Below are positions 1 to 7,443 of a DNA stretch of 37,940 nucleotides, piece by piece. Source of the DNA: Ruminococcus sp. UBA3665 (GTDB lineage Bacteria; Bacillota; Clostridia; Oscillospirales; Ruminococcaceae); the NCBI GenBank assembly GCA_002373165.1, contig DFJS01000021.1, positions 1-37,940 of the forward strand, written 5' to 3'. The notes beneath the pieces are model-generated. The model worked only from the letters and a program-made list of their open reading frames with translations. It made no database searches and was not told the origin of the DNA. Both the position numbers and the translations under genes were made by a program. Within the stretch, counting starts at the first letter, position 1; each line of letters begins with the position of its first letter.

Positions 1-2
1 AG

Positions 3-368
3 GAATATTACGCAAATGCAAAAGCTGTGGGAATGCCCGTGGGCTGTTACTGGTATTCCTATGCGACAGGTGTCGAAGAAGCAAGACTGGAAGCACAGGT
101 TTGTCTTTCTGTCATCAAAGGAAAGCAGTTTGAATATCCGGTGTATTTCGATTTGGAAGAACAGTCTGCCTTTGCAACAGGCAAGTCGAACTGTTCCGCT
201 ATGGTTCGTGCATTCTGTGGAGAACTCGAAAAAGCCGGATATTTCGCCGGACTGTACATGAGCCGTTCACCATTCAACAGCTACATGGAGGACGACATCA
301 GGACAAAATATGCCCTCTGGCTTGGAAGAACTCCAGCAGGAACTTCTGGAACGTGCCGGAAGGCATGA
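3..368 (+). pseudogene. GH25 lysozyme (endolysin-type muramidase) fragment, truncated at both ends
   Basis: The frame is already open at the window edge and reads YYANAKAVGMPVGCYWYSYA, then YPVYFDLEEQ, then a stretch ending near TKYALWLGR. The Y-x-Y-x-D-L-E strand with its acidic pair (D and E of FDLEE) is the catalytic core of glycoside hydrolase family 25, which cleaves the beta-1,4 link between N-acetylmuramic acid and N-acetylglucosamine. Enzymes of this kind are common in prophages and conjugative elements. The homology appears to end about position 320, and from there the DNA matches a different gene read in another frame (recombinase tail, next entry). The frame stops at 366-368. The C-terminal strand of the barrel and any cell-wall-binding region are missing, so I read this as a broken gene. 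The 5' part lies outside the window. Confidence 0.75.
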
Positions 369-621
369 AAATTATGACGACCTTGCAGAAGAAATTTTCC
401 GTCTGCGTGAGGAGAAAGAAAAACTGCTTACTGACGAAACTGCGAAAAAACAGTATCTCGAAAGAATGACCGGACTGAAAGAATTTATTGAAAATCAGCC
501 TGACGGCATCACAGAATTTGACGAAACACTTGTGAAGCACCTGCTTTCCAAAGTGACAGTATTTGATGACTCTCTGCTGTTTGAGTTCAAAAGCGGATTT
601 ACAGTAACCGTAAAAGTCTGA
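310..621 (+). pseudogene. C-terminal fragment of a large serine recombinase
   Basis: The frame encodes a charged coiled-coil segment (LEELQQELLE, then EIFRLREEKEKLL) followed by GITEFDETLVKHLLSKVTVF and a closing EFKSGFTVTVKV. This order, a leucine-rich coiled coil and then an (I)TEFDExLVxxLxxKVTVF(D) helix with a terminal beta strand, is what I recognise as the end of clostridial transposon-type serine recombinases (Tn4451/TnpX-like, Recombinase plus zinc-ribbon plus DUF4368-like). The resolvase catalytic domain, the Recombinase domain and the zinc ribbon are absent. The ATG at 310 lies within the GH25 fragment and is not a genuine start. The two fragments were probably brought together by a deletion inside a mobile element or prophage. 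A misassembly at the contig end is the main alternative. Confidence 0.65.
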
Positions 622-630
622 TATTTATGA

Positions 631-668
631 AAAAGTTCCTCTGCCGATTCAGGGCAGAGGACTTTTTT
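631..668 (+). terminator. Rho-independent terminator after the recombinase tail
   Basis: The perfect 8-bp stem CCTCTGCC/GGCAGAGG (638-645 and 653-660) has a 7-nt loop. It extends through AAAAGT/ACTTTT with one bulged T and ends in a run of six T. It starts 9 nt after the recombinase stop, so it probably is that gene's own terminator. Confidence 0.8.
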
Positions 669-675
669 GTTATCC

Positions 676-831
676 AAATTACACACACAAGGGTATCTCT
701 GACAATCAAACCGCACACTCAAAGGTACAGCGACAGTCAAATTGCACACTCAACGGTACACTGACAGTAAAATTACACACTCAACGGTAAGCCAAAAGTA
801 AAATCGCACACACAAGGGGAACTGTAAAATT
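676..831 (+). repeat. Five imperfect 31-bp tandem direct repeats
   Basis: Units start at about 676, 708, 739, 770 and 801. The consensus is roughly AAATTRCACACTCAACGGTA followed by CAxYGACAGTM, with the CACAC(T/A)CAA(C/G)GG core the best conserved part. The units abut with no spacers, and the two outer ones (CACACACAAGGG) resemble each other more than the inner ones do. Multiple short tandem repeats of this kind occur at the ends of some insertion sequences, notably IS21-family elements, where they are transposase-binding sites. Here no transposase gene is attached, so they may be a solo IS end or binding sites of the decayed recombinase element. Confidence 0.75.
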
Positions 832-904
832 TTTCTAAGTGTATCTGAAATTTTCTGTTTTCATGATATGCATTTTCCGCATACAGTTTCTAATGAAAAA
901 TCAG

Positions 905-948
905 AAAAATTACATAAATAAAAAAGCACGATAAACGGCTTAAAATAG
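905..948 (-). terminator. Weak possible terminator after rlmD
   Basis: Read on the minus strand there is AAAGGCT, a short A/T loop, then AGCCGTTT, followed 6 nt later by six T. The stem is short and has a bulge. It lies just past the rlmD stop and is the only candidate end for this operon. The rest of 832-952 shows no gene. Confidence 0.35.
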
Positions 949-952
949 CCTT

Positions 953-2317
953 TTATTTATTTTCGTTATTTTGACGTGACAGCAAAAGTACGACTTCAAC
1001 GTGCGCAGTACCGGGAAATAAATCTACTGCTTTCACTTTTTCGGCCGCATATCCCTGTTCTGAAAATTTTGCGGCATCTCTGGCCGCCGTAGCCGGATTG
1101 CAGGAAATCATGATAACTCGTGAAGGCCGCATCTGCACGGCAGACCGGATTGTCAGGTTATCACAGCCTTTCCGGGGCGGGTCGAGAATTACAACATCCG
1201 GAGAAAATTCTTTTTTCAGAAGAGTTTCCGCAAGATTTCCGGCATCGCCGCAGAAAAATTCTGCATTTGTGATATGATTTGCTTCTGCATTCCGTACAGC
1301 ATTTTCCACAGCTTCCGGAATGACTTCCACTCCCGTCAGAGCTTTGACAGAATCCGCCATAGAAAGCCCTATTGTCCCGGCTCCGCAGTACAGGTCAAGC
1401 AGCGTTTCGTTTTTCTGGAATCCGGCATACTCTTTTGCAATGGCGTATAATTTTTCGGCCTGAGGCGTATTGACCTGATAGAATGACTGCGGAGAAATCC
1501 GGATTTTATTTCCGCACATCGTATCTGTAATAAAATTCTGTCCGGATAAAAGCGCGATATTTTTTCCGAGTATGACATTTGTTTTTTCAGGATTGACAGA
1601 TTCTGTTATGCTTCTCACTGCCGGGAAACGCTGATGCAGTTCCGGAAGAATGCTCTGTATTTTTTTCCGTACAGATATTCTGGAAATCAGGCAGAGCATG
1701 ATTTCGCCGGAATGGAAGCCCCGGCGCAGGTAGATATGCCGCAGTTCGCCGGTATGAGAAAGTTCGTCATAAGCAGAAATATGACAGGATTCCAGAGCCG
1801 GAAGCAGATAATTTAAAATTTCTGTAAAAATTCCGGGCTGGAGACAGCATTCCGCGGCCGGGATGACTCTGTGACTGTGCCGGGCGTAGAAGCCGCAGAC
1901 AAGACGGCCGTTCTGTTCGGCAACGGGATACTGTGCCTTATTCCGGTAATGATACCGGGACGGACAGCCCAGGATTGGTTCAAAAACGGGGTTCAGCCTG
2001 GCCATTCTGGTAAAAGCATCTTTGACGAAATTCTGTTTATATTCCAGTTCTGTCTGATATGTCACATGCTGAAAGGCGCAGCCGCCGCACTGCCGGAATG
2101 CAGGACAGACCGGTTCAGTTCTGCCGGGAGCCGGAACAAGCAGTTCTGCAATGATGCCGAATGCATAATGCTTTAATATTTTGACGATTTTTACACGCAG
2201 CACATCGCCGACGGCCGTCATGGGGACGAAAACTGCCATTCCCTCAATCCGGCAGACTCCGCTGCCCTCAGCAGTCATGCCGGTAATTTCGGCCTGATAG
2301 ATTTCATTTTTTTTCAT
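953..2317 (-). CDS. rlmD: 23S rRNA (uracil-5-)-methyltransferase, RlmD/RumA family
   Basis: A 454-residue SAM-dependent enzyme that places the 5-methyl group on a uridine of 23S rRNA. Residues 1-60 form a TRAM RNA-binding domain. Cysteines C71, C77 and C80 (CPAFRQCGGC) with C157 or C158 form the expected 4Fe-4S site. The methyltransferase domain carries LLDLYCGAGTIGLS (SAM site), ILDPPRKGCD and the nucleophile motif SCNPAT. Length and motifs are normal for the family. The start ATG overlaps the upstream stop (ATGA) and has AAAGGAGAT about 7 nt before it. It is the last gene of the operon that begins at 5858. In Firmicutes the close paralogue RlmCD methylates both U747 and U1939, so the exact target position cannot be told from sequence. 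Confidence 0.93.
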   Translation of the reverse strand: MKKNEIYQAEITGMTAEGSGVCRIEGMAVFVPMTAVGDVLRVKIVKILKHYAFGIIAELLVPAPGRTEPVCPAFRQCGGCAFQHVTYQTELEYKQNFVKDAFTRMARLNPVFEPILGCPSRYHYRNKAQYPVAEQNGRLVCGFYARHSHRVIPAAECCLQPGIFTEILNYLLPALESCHISAYDELSHTGELRHIYLRRGFHSGEIMLCLISRISVRKKIQSILPELHQRFPAVRSITESVNPEKTNVILGKNIALLSGQNFITDTMCGNKIRISPQSFYQVNTPQAEKLYAIAKEYAGFQKNETLLDLYCGAGTIGLSMADSVKALTGVEVIPEAVENAVRNAEANHITNAEFFCGDAGNLAETLLKKEFSPDVVILDPPRKGCDNLTIRSAVQMRPSRVIMISCNPATAARDAAKFSEQGYAAEKVKAVDLFPGTAHVEVVLLLSRQNNENK

Positions 2318-3183
2318 GCTGATCTCCTTTCGGGATATTTTCCCATCACAAGCCCCCCTGTGATGATTTTTTGAACAAACTCCGGAAACGATGCCGCGGC
2401 AGTCTGAGGCTCTTCAAATTCCGGAGCAGTACAGCGCATGATTTCCCCGGTCGCCAGCTTTACCGCATAGCAGATATACTCCCCTGCGGTGCAGAACGCA
2501 ATAGGAAAATGCTGTTTCCAGAAGTCACGGATTTCGTGCAGTTCAGAAACAGTTCCGGCAGAAGCAAGACTGATTTGTTCGGCCTCGTTCCAGGCAAAAG
2601 CATTCTGATTTCTGTAATCCTGATGAGTGAAAAGCCATGCCGTATTGTCCGGGCTGGAACAGCAGGAAAAATAATGGATAAACATGCGCCAGCTTTCCAG
2701 AACGGCATGATTCTGCGCGGCAAATTCCGGCAGAGGCATATTCTCCTGATTTTCGGCGATATGCCATTGATTTTTTTCAGCGAACTGCAAGAAATCCATC
2801 AGCAAAGGCAGCTGATTCAGGAAACATTCTGCGGATGTCTCTGTTTTTCCCTGATAATGAAATTTTTCGGCAATATAACGCTTATGATGCACAAAATCAA
2901 CAGCAGAATCAAAACAGCCTCTGCGGTATTCTTCCAGTGCGGTCTGCACCAGAAAATTCTCATTGATTTCAGTATCCGGGTACAGCGCATTCAGAACAGC
3001 TTCAAATCTCTGCCGGAGACCGGAAATTCCGGCATCGGCCAGGGAAGAAAAAGCCGGACACTGATATCCGGCTTTCTGCATCTGTTCTGACCAGACTTGC
3101 AGGTAAAGCAAATTTCTGCGGCAGCTGAATTTCTGTTCCGGCTGAAAATAATATTCTTCCAGCAGATAACTAAGCATATGCAT
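2314..3183 (-). CDS. Uncharacterised protein, possible SMI1/KNR4 (SUKH)-like C-terminus
   Basis: I place the start at the ATG at 3183 (MHMLSYLLEEYYF), giving 289 residues. The reading frame runs open further upstream, but that part overlaps the preceding gene and looks like its shadow. An AAGG is seen upstream of the ATG, and the previous stop lies 4 nt before it. The protein is helical, rich in Phe, Glu and Gln, with no membrane segment or signal peptide. The last 80 residues (HEIRDFWKQHFPIAF, then YICYAVKLATGEI and PEFVQKIITGGL) recall the end of SUKH-superfamily proteins, which occur as immunity proteins but also as housekeeping proteins. No toxin gene is adjacent. It overlaps rlmD by 4 nt. 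Function unknown; the family hint is weak. Confidence 0.7.
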   Translation of the reverse strand: MHMLSYLLEEYYFQPEQKFSCRRNLLYLQVWSEQMQKAGYQCPAFSSLADAGISGLRQRFEAVLNALYPDTEINENFLVQTALEEYRRGCFDSAVDFVHHKRYIAEKFHYQGKTETSAECFLNQLPLLMDFLQFAEKNQWHIAENQENMPLPEFAAQNHAVLESWRMFIHYFSCCSSPDNTAWLFTHQDYRNQNAFAWNEAEQISLASAGTVSELHEIRDFWKQHFPIAFCTAGEYICYAVKLATGEIMRCTAPEFEEPQTAAASFPEFVQKIITGGLVMGKYPERRSA

Positions 3184-3187
3184 CTGA

Positions 3188-3742
3188 TTATCTGCCTTCT
3201 TTTTTGCGCTGGGGCTGATTTTTGAGATATTTCTGCCACGTGGAGGAATATCTGTCCTTGAATGTGACAGTTGTGATATCATCATACAGAATTTCGCATT
3301 CTTCCTGCCAGACTCCGTCCGCATCGAATTCCTGGAACACAAGAGATTTTCTCTTGACTTTTTTAATTTTTCCAGCATAAATTTCCTGTTTTATTTCATT
3401 TTCGAGAATCACAAAACAGCCCAGCCGTTCCAGGGATTCAAACGCAGTCTGCCAGGAACCCAGATTAACGGCCGGCCGCTTGATATTTTTCAGAATTTCG
3501 TATTCACGGTTAATCAGCGTGCAGGCATCCATTCTTGTTTCTATTTTTCTGATATCTGCAATCCGGCGGATTTGAAAACCGTTCAGCTGAAAATCATCTT
3601 CTTCCATTCCCAGAAACAGTTTGGCATTAAAATCAAAAATATAAAAATAATGATAATTTTTATCATATTCAAACCAGCACCGGCAGAGTTCGTACGTACC
3701 GGCAGCATTTTCGATACATGTAATAATTTTTTCTTTTTTCAT
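3188..3742 (-). CDS. Uncharacterised 184-aa protein
   Basis: A soluble protein with no signal peptide or transmembrane helix. The N-terminal half (YHYFYIFDFNAKLFLGMEED, followed by IRRIADIRKIETR) and the C-terminal half (CFVILENEIKQEIYAGKIKKV, then FDADGVWQEECEILYDDITTVTF) each read as alternating beta strands, the second like a small barrel that ends in a basic tail (QRKKEGR). I do not recognise a named family, though proteins with this style of C-terminal half are common uncharacterised genes in clostridia. It sits 29 nt after hemZ and 4 nt before the next ORF, so it belongs to the MBL-hemZ-rlmD operon. A GGAG lies 12 nt before the ATG, a longer spacing than usual. Confidence 0.8.
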   Translation of the reverse strand: MKKEKIITCIENAAGTYELCRCWFEYDKNYHYFYIFDFNAKLFLGMEEDDFQLNGFQIRRIADIRKIETRMDACTLINREYEILKNIKRPAVNLGSWQTAFESLERLGCFVILENEIKQEIYAGKIKKVKRKSLVFQEFDADGVWQEECEILYDDITTVTFKDRYSSTWQKYLKNQPQRKKEGR

Positions 3743-3771
3743 AACAAATCAGCTCCAATCCTGTGATTATT

Positions 3772-5238
3772 TTAGTTATATAATGCTAATTTCTCCAGCT
3801 CCTGCGCAATCTGTTCTTTTTTGGCCATGAGTTCGTCAAAGCGGCCGATATATTCATAAGGAAATTTATAATTCATGACTCTTGTAATTTTCTGACCCGG
3901 CAGGATAATCTTGCTGGATGCGCCGCACCCTGCGCCTAAGATAGTCTGTCTGTCGTCCATAATCAGGATATTATATAAATTTTCCTTTCCGGGGAGCGCA
4001 TAGCCGACGTTTTCCAGATTGCCGACTGTATTTTTCTGTCTGTACAGATAATACGGCCGCCAGCCGGCCGCCGGAAGCAGCCGGGCAGAAAGTTCCGTCA
4101 TTTTTTCCACAGCCGGAATTTCTATCTTCTGATACGCCGTATCATGATAAAGATTTCCGGCACGCTTGACCGTCAGCGTATGGACTGTAATACTTTCCGG
4201 GTGCAGTTCCATGACTTTCCGGAGCGTATCGGCAAAACCCTGTTCTGTATCCGATGGCAGTCCGGCGATTAAATCCATATTGATATTGGCAAAGCCCAGC
4301 TTTCTGGCAAGCCGGAAGGCCTCGACAGCCTGTTCCGCCGTATGGCAGCGGCCTGTTTTTTGCAGAACGCTGTTCCGGAGCGTCTGCGGATTGACAGAAA
4401 TCCTGTCTGCCTGCATTTCCCGGATTACCTGCAATTTTTCTTCTGTCATCGTATCAGGTCTGCCGGCTTCGACAGTATATTCCCGGATATGTTCCAGATT
4501 GATAAATTCCTGTACAGTCTGCATAATCTGCCGGAGCTGGCCGGCGGAAACGGCCGTCGGCGTACCGCCGCCGATATAGACGCTCTGGACGGACAATGCA
4601 TAATTCTGAATCAGGTTTCCGAGAATTTTAATTTCTTCGCAAAGTTTCTGAACATATTCCGGAATTAGATTTTTTGCGCTTGCCACTGAATGCGACACAA
4701 ACGAACAATAGCTGCATCTTGTCGGGCAGAACGGAATTGAGAGATACAGCCCGATTTCTCTGGGACTGTGCGGAAGGACAGCCTGCTGCACCAGAGCCGT
4801 ATCCAGAGCGAGCTTAATTTTTCTGTCAGAAATCTGATATTTCTGTTTCAGCATTTCGCAGACCTGACCGGGCGGCATTCCCTGACCGAGAGCATCCAGC
4901 ACTTTCCGGACGGGGCGGATTCCGGTCAGCATTCCCCAGGGCGGCTGATAGCCTGTAAGTTTCTGCAAGCCCTGCCAGAGCATCCGGCAGAGCTGAAACT
5001 CCTGTTCTGCCGTTTCCGGAACAGCCGGAAGGCTGTCTTCATACTGCATTCCGTGAAGCCGGATTTTTACCTGCATTCTGTTCTGTACCGGATTTAATTC
5101 TGTCAGAATCCAGTTTTCTGTTTCCGGAGCATCCTGTTCCCGGCAGAGCTGAAATCGCACTCCCGGAATAAAAATTTTGGCGACTGCCTGCACTTCGTAT
5201 TCAAAATTATGTCCGCGGAAAATCAATGCATAATTCAT
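3772..5238 (-). CDS. hemZ: HemZ-type radical SAM protein (coproporphyrinogen III dehydrogenase-like)
   Basis: The 488-residue protein has about 160 N-terminal residues typical of HemZ, then a radical SAM core with the cluster cysteines C171, C175 and C178 (FCPTRCSYC), followed by VYIGGGTPT (SAM contact) and the HemN-like SVNPQTL and INMDLIAGLP motifs. HemN-group enzymes decarboxylate coproporphyrinogen III without oxygen. HemZ is the Firmicute variant, and its activity on coproporphyrinogen is less firmly established than that of HemN. No other haem-synthesis gene is nearby, so a different substrate is possible. The start overlaps the MBL gene stop by 4 nt (ATGA), which shows translational coupling. 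Confidence 0.9.
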   Translation of the reverse strand: MNYALIFRGHNFEYEVQAVAKIFIPGVRFQLCREQDAPETENWILTELNPVQNRMQVKIRLHGMQYEDSLPAVPETAEQEFQLCRMLWQGLQKLTGYQPPWGMLTGIRPVRKVLDALGQGMPPGQVCEMLKQKYQISDRKIKLALDTALVQQAVLPHSPREIGLYLSIPFCPTRCSYCSFVSHSVASAKNLIPEYVQKLCEEIKILGNLIQNYALSVQSVYIGGGTPTAVSAGQLRQIMQTVQEFINLEHIREYTVEAGRPDTMTEEKLQVIREMQADRISVNPQTLRNSVLQKTGRCHTAEQAVEAFRLARKLGFANINMDLIAGLPSDTEQGFADTLRKVMELHPESITVHTLTVKRAGNLYHDTAYQKIEIPAVEKMTELSARLLPAAGWRPYYLYRQKNTVGNLENVGYALPGKENLYNILIMDDRQTILGAGCGASSKIILPGQKITRVMNYKFPYEYIGRFDELMAKKEQIAQELEKLALYN

Positions 5239-5858
5239 GACAGATTCCTCAGATAGAGATTATGCTGTTTTTCATACTCCAGTGCAGAGGCTTCAAAATG
5301 GCCGGGATAGATTTTATAATTTTCCGTCAGAGCGGCAATTTTCTGGAGCGACTGCATCATTTCGCCGCGATTGCCGCCCAGGTCAGTTCTGCCGATGCTG
5401 CCTTTGAACAGCGTATCGCCGGAGAATAATTTATCTCCTGTCAGGTAGCACACGCCGCCGGGGGTATGGCCGGGGGTATGCATCACCTGAATTTTTTCGC
5501 TGCCGAATTCCAGAATTTCGCCGCCGCGGAGCGTTTTATATTCCGTAACGGGAACATAAATTTCTTCCGTCAGCTGCCAGGAAAGATTGGCATCGCCGCT
5601 TTCCAGCATCACAGCATCTTTTTCATGAATCCAGACTTCTGCGCCGGTTATTTTTCTCACTGCCTCCACTCCGGCAACATGGTCATAATGGCCGTGTGTC
5701 AGCAGAATTGCCTTTAATTGCAGATGATACACATCCAGAGCCTGAATGACTTTTTTTGCGCCGCTGCCGATATCCAATGCGACGGCCTGTCCGTTTCCGA
5801 CATCCAGAATATAACAATTTGTTGCGAGTTCCCCCAGTATCAGCCGAATCGGTTCCAT
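5235..5858 (-). CDS. MBL-fold metallo-hydrolase, glyoxalase II-like (YqgX family)
   Basis: This 207-residue single-domain metallo-beta-lactamase-fold enzyme has the metal ligands of the family in order: THGHYDHVAG (HxHxDH), TPGHTPGG (third-site His) and FSGDTLFKGSIGRTD (bridging Asp), and a final His in YPGHF. This is the glyoxalase II/YqgX subgroup, which hydrolyses thioesters such as S-lactoylglutathione or bacillithiol-type analogues. A clostridium without glutathione may use another thiol, so the substrate is open. It is the first gene of its operon, with a clear promoter 33-61 nt upstream, and is coupled to hemZ by a 4-nt overlap. Confidence 0.9.
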   Translation of the reverse strand: MEPIRLILGELATNCYILDVGNGQAVALDIGSGAKKVIQALDVYHLQLKAILLTHGHYDHVAGVEAVRKITGAEVWIHEKDAVMLESGDANLSWQLTEEIYVPVTEYKTLRGGEILEFGSEKIQVMHTPGHTPGGVCYLTGDKLFSGDTLFKGSIGRTDLGGNRGEMMQSLQKIAALTENYKIYPGHFEASALEYEKQHNLYLRNLS

Positions 5859-5890
5859 AGGCTTTTCCTCCTGAAAAATGATATATTTCT

Positions 5891-5919
5891 ATTATAGCAT
5901 ACTTATGCCGGAAATGCAA
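5891..5919 (-). promoter_or_regulatory. Sigma-A-type promoter of the MBL-hemZ-rlmD operon
   Basis: On the minus strand: -35 TTGCAT, 17-bp spacer, extended -10 TGCTATAAT (-10 hexamer at 5891-5896, -35 at 5914-5919). It lies between the upstream terminator and the ATG at 5858. Confidence 0.8.
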
Positions 5920-5921
5920 GC

Positions 5922-5962
5922 AAAAAAAAGCTCTCTCCTGCTGTCGGAGAGAGTTTTTTTTC
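5922..5962 (-). terminator. Terminator after the TrpR/YerC-like gene
   Basis: An 8-bp stem, CTCTCTCC/GGAGAGAG (5931-5938 and 5946-5953), has a 7-nt loop. It is flanked by eight T on the plus strand and eight A on the other side, so it would work on either strand. It begins a few bases past the stop at 5969. Confidence 0.85.
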
Positions 5963-5968
5963 TGAACA

Positions 5969-6316
5969 TCATTCTTCATTTTCTTCTGCGCCGGAATTGA
6001 CATAAGTTCCGGGGTCGGCTTTCTGTTTTCTCTGCAAGCGGTCAAAGACGATATCATAGCCGTTTCCCAGCGAACGGTTGACACGGCTGATAGTTGCCGT
6101 GCTTGCGCCGGTAGTACCGACAATATCATGATATACATAATGATCCCGCAGCATTTTGGCAACCTGCAATCTCTGAGAAAGGGTCTGCAATTCCAGTACA
6201 GTGCACAGATCAGCAAAAAAAGCCTCACACTCATCTTTGGTTTCCAGACAAAGAATGGCTTCGTACAATTCATCGAGGGCAGAAGTATTATTTTTCCGGC
6301 TGTTATGATTTCTCAT
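5969..6316 (-). CDS. TrpR-like DNA-binding protein, YerC/YecD family
   Basis: This 115-residue helical protein has a TrpR-type core. LYEAILCLETKDECEAFFADL leads into LQTLSQRLQVAKML, and the helix-turn-helix is DIVGTTGASTATISRVNRSL, closely matching the TrpR superfamily consensus (S-x-A-T-I-S-R-V-x-R-x-L-x-x-G). Members of this Firmicute group are not known to sense tryptophan, and no trp gene is near, so the ligand and targets are unknown. It has its own promoter and terminator and is therefore monocistronic. Confidence 0.9.
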   Translation of the reverse strand: MRNHNSRKNNTSALDELYEAILCLETKDECEAFFADLCTVLELQTLSQRLQVAKMLRDHYVYHDIVGTTGASTATISRVNRSLGNGYDIVFDRLQRKQKADPGTYVNSGAEENEE

Positions 6317-6350
6317 GATTTCCGATTTCCTTTCATGCTATATTTTTTAT

Positions 6351-6379
6351 ATTTTAGCACATTACAGCATAAAAGTCAA
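6351..6379 (-). promoter_or_regulatory. Sigma-A-type promoter of the TrpR/YerC-like gene
   Basis: Minus strand: -35 TTGACT (6374-6379), 17-bp spacer, -10 TAAAAT (6351-6356). It is 35 nt upstream of the ATG at 6316. Confidence 0.8.
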
Positions 6380-6408
6380 GAGGTTTTTGGAAAATTCACG
6401 GAAATATT

Positions 6409-6834
6409 TTACAAAGCTTCGCTGTTGATGCCATCCATGAGGAAAATTCCAGCTGTTGCATCATAATACAGATTAACTTCCAGTCCGAGATAATCATCCG
6501 GATAGCCCAGGTCTGTTCCCAGAAAAGCTGTCCGGACGGAAAAGAACAATCCCGGCTGATTATCAAAAGAAGCCAGTTCATGAACATACCATTCTCCGGT
6601 CAGAAAGCTTCTGCGCGGAAACATATCTGGTTCGTCACTGCACAGATTTTCCTGATTAAGATAAGCCGAAAGCCCTGCTTCAACAATCTGCATAATTTCT
6701 TTCTGATGCATTTCAAAAAGCTGTTCTGCACGAACATCATGAAAATCCCGGCGCGGAGCCAGAAAATTCCGGTATGTCACATACTTGTTTTCCGGATTTG
6801 GCAGAGTGCTGAAAATCTGCTTTAACATTATCAT
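6409..6834 (-). CDS. Uncharacterised 141-aa protein, last gene of the lon-engB operon
   Basis: This soluble protein shows no signal peptide or transmembrane segment. It begins MIMLKQIFSTLPNPENKY and has conserved-looking aromatic and acidic stretches (FLTGEWYVHELASF, then DDYLGLEVNLYYD) towards the end. I cannot place it in a family. The ATG lies 3 nt after the engB stop, so it is almost certainly co-transcribed and translationally coupled. No terminator is visible between it and the promoter of the next gene at 6351. Base composition and codon choice look like the neighbours. The second ATG, two codons in, is an equally possible start. Confidence 0.75.
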   Translation of the reverse strand: MIMLKQIFSTLPNPENKYVTYRNFLAPRRDFHDVRAEQLFEMHQKEIMQIVEAGLSAYLNQENLCSDEPDMFPRRSFLTGEWYVHELASFDNQPGLFFSVRTAFLGTDLGYPDDYLGLEVNLYYDATAGIFLMDGINSEAL

Positions 6835-6837
6835 GCA

Positions 6838-7431
6838 TTATTCCTCCGGTTCTTCGGCGATTTCAGAAATAATTCCCTGAAGCACTTCCAGTCCTTCAAA
6901 CGTTTTGGCCGAAAACGGAACGGCATGAATTTCTTCAAAGCAGGGGATTTCTTTCGCGAAGGCCTGCATCCGGTTCAGGCGTTCGGTTTTATTCAGCTTA
7001 TCGGCTTTGGTAAAGACGATGATAAACGGAATTTCGGCATCAATCAGCTGATTGATCATCTGAATATCATCTGCCGAGGGGGGATGGCGCATATCCAGCA
7101 GCTGGATGACAAGTCTTACATCCCGGTCGGCGGCCAGATAACCGGCAATGAGTTTTTTCAGGCGTTCCTGTTCTGATTTGGAAGTTTTGGCATAGCCATA
7201 TCCGGGCAGATCTGCAAAGCAGACCTGACCGACATGATAAAAATTAATTGTTGCTGTTTTGCCGGGCACGGCACTGACCCGCGCGAGTGACTTCCGGCTG
7301 ACGAGTTTATTAATCAGCGTGGATTTTCCGACATTGGAACGCCCGATAAAAGCAAATTCCATTCTGTCAGATGCGGGCATCTGTGAAATTTTTCCGTAAG
7401 CAGCGGAAAATTCCGCATTCTGAAAATTCAT
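6838..7431 (-). CDS. engB: Ribosome biogenesis GTP-binding protein EngB/YsxC
   Basis: The 197-residue TrmE-Era-EngA-EngB-type GTPase is needed for assembly of the 50S subunit. G1 is FIGRSNVGKSTLINKL, G3 is DLPGYGYAK, and G4 is TKADKLN. The N-terminus (NFQNAEFSAAYGKISQMP) is typical. It lies 12 nt after lon, the usual order in clostridia, and 3 nt before the 141-aa gene. Length and motifs are normal. Confidence 0.97.
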   Translation of the reverse strand: MNFQNAEFSAAYGKISQMPASDRMEFAFIGRSNVGKSTLINKLVSRKSLARVSAVPGKTATINFYHVGQVCFADLPGYGYAKTSKSEQERLKKLIAGYLAADRDVRLVIQLLDMRHPPSADDIQMINQLIDAEIPFIIVFTKADKLNKTERLNRMQAFAKEIPCFEEIHAVPFSAKTFEGLEVLQGIISEIAEEPEE

Positions 7432-7443
7432 GCAGACCTCCCG

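Noticed and set aside
676..831. Tandem repeats considered as a CRISPR array
   Set aside because: Units are imperfect and abut with no unique spacers, and there are no cas genes in the window.
3184..3378. N-terminal extension (65 codons) of the gene at 2314-3183
   Set aside because: It overlaps the C-terminal coding part of the 184-aa gene and looks like its shadow; a better placed ATG follows the upstream stop.
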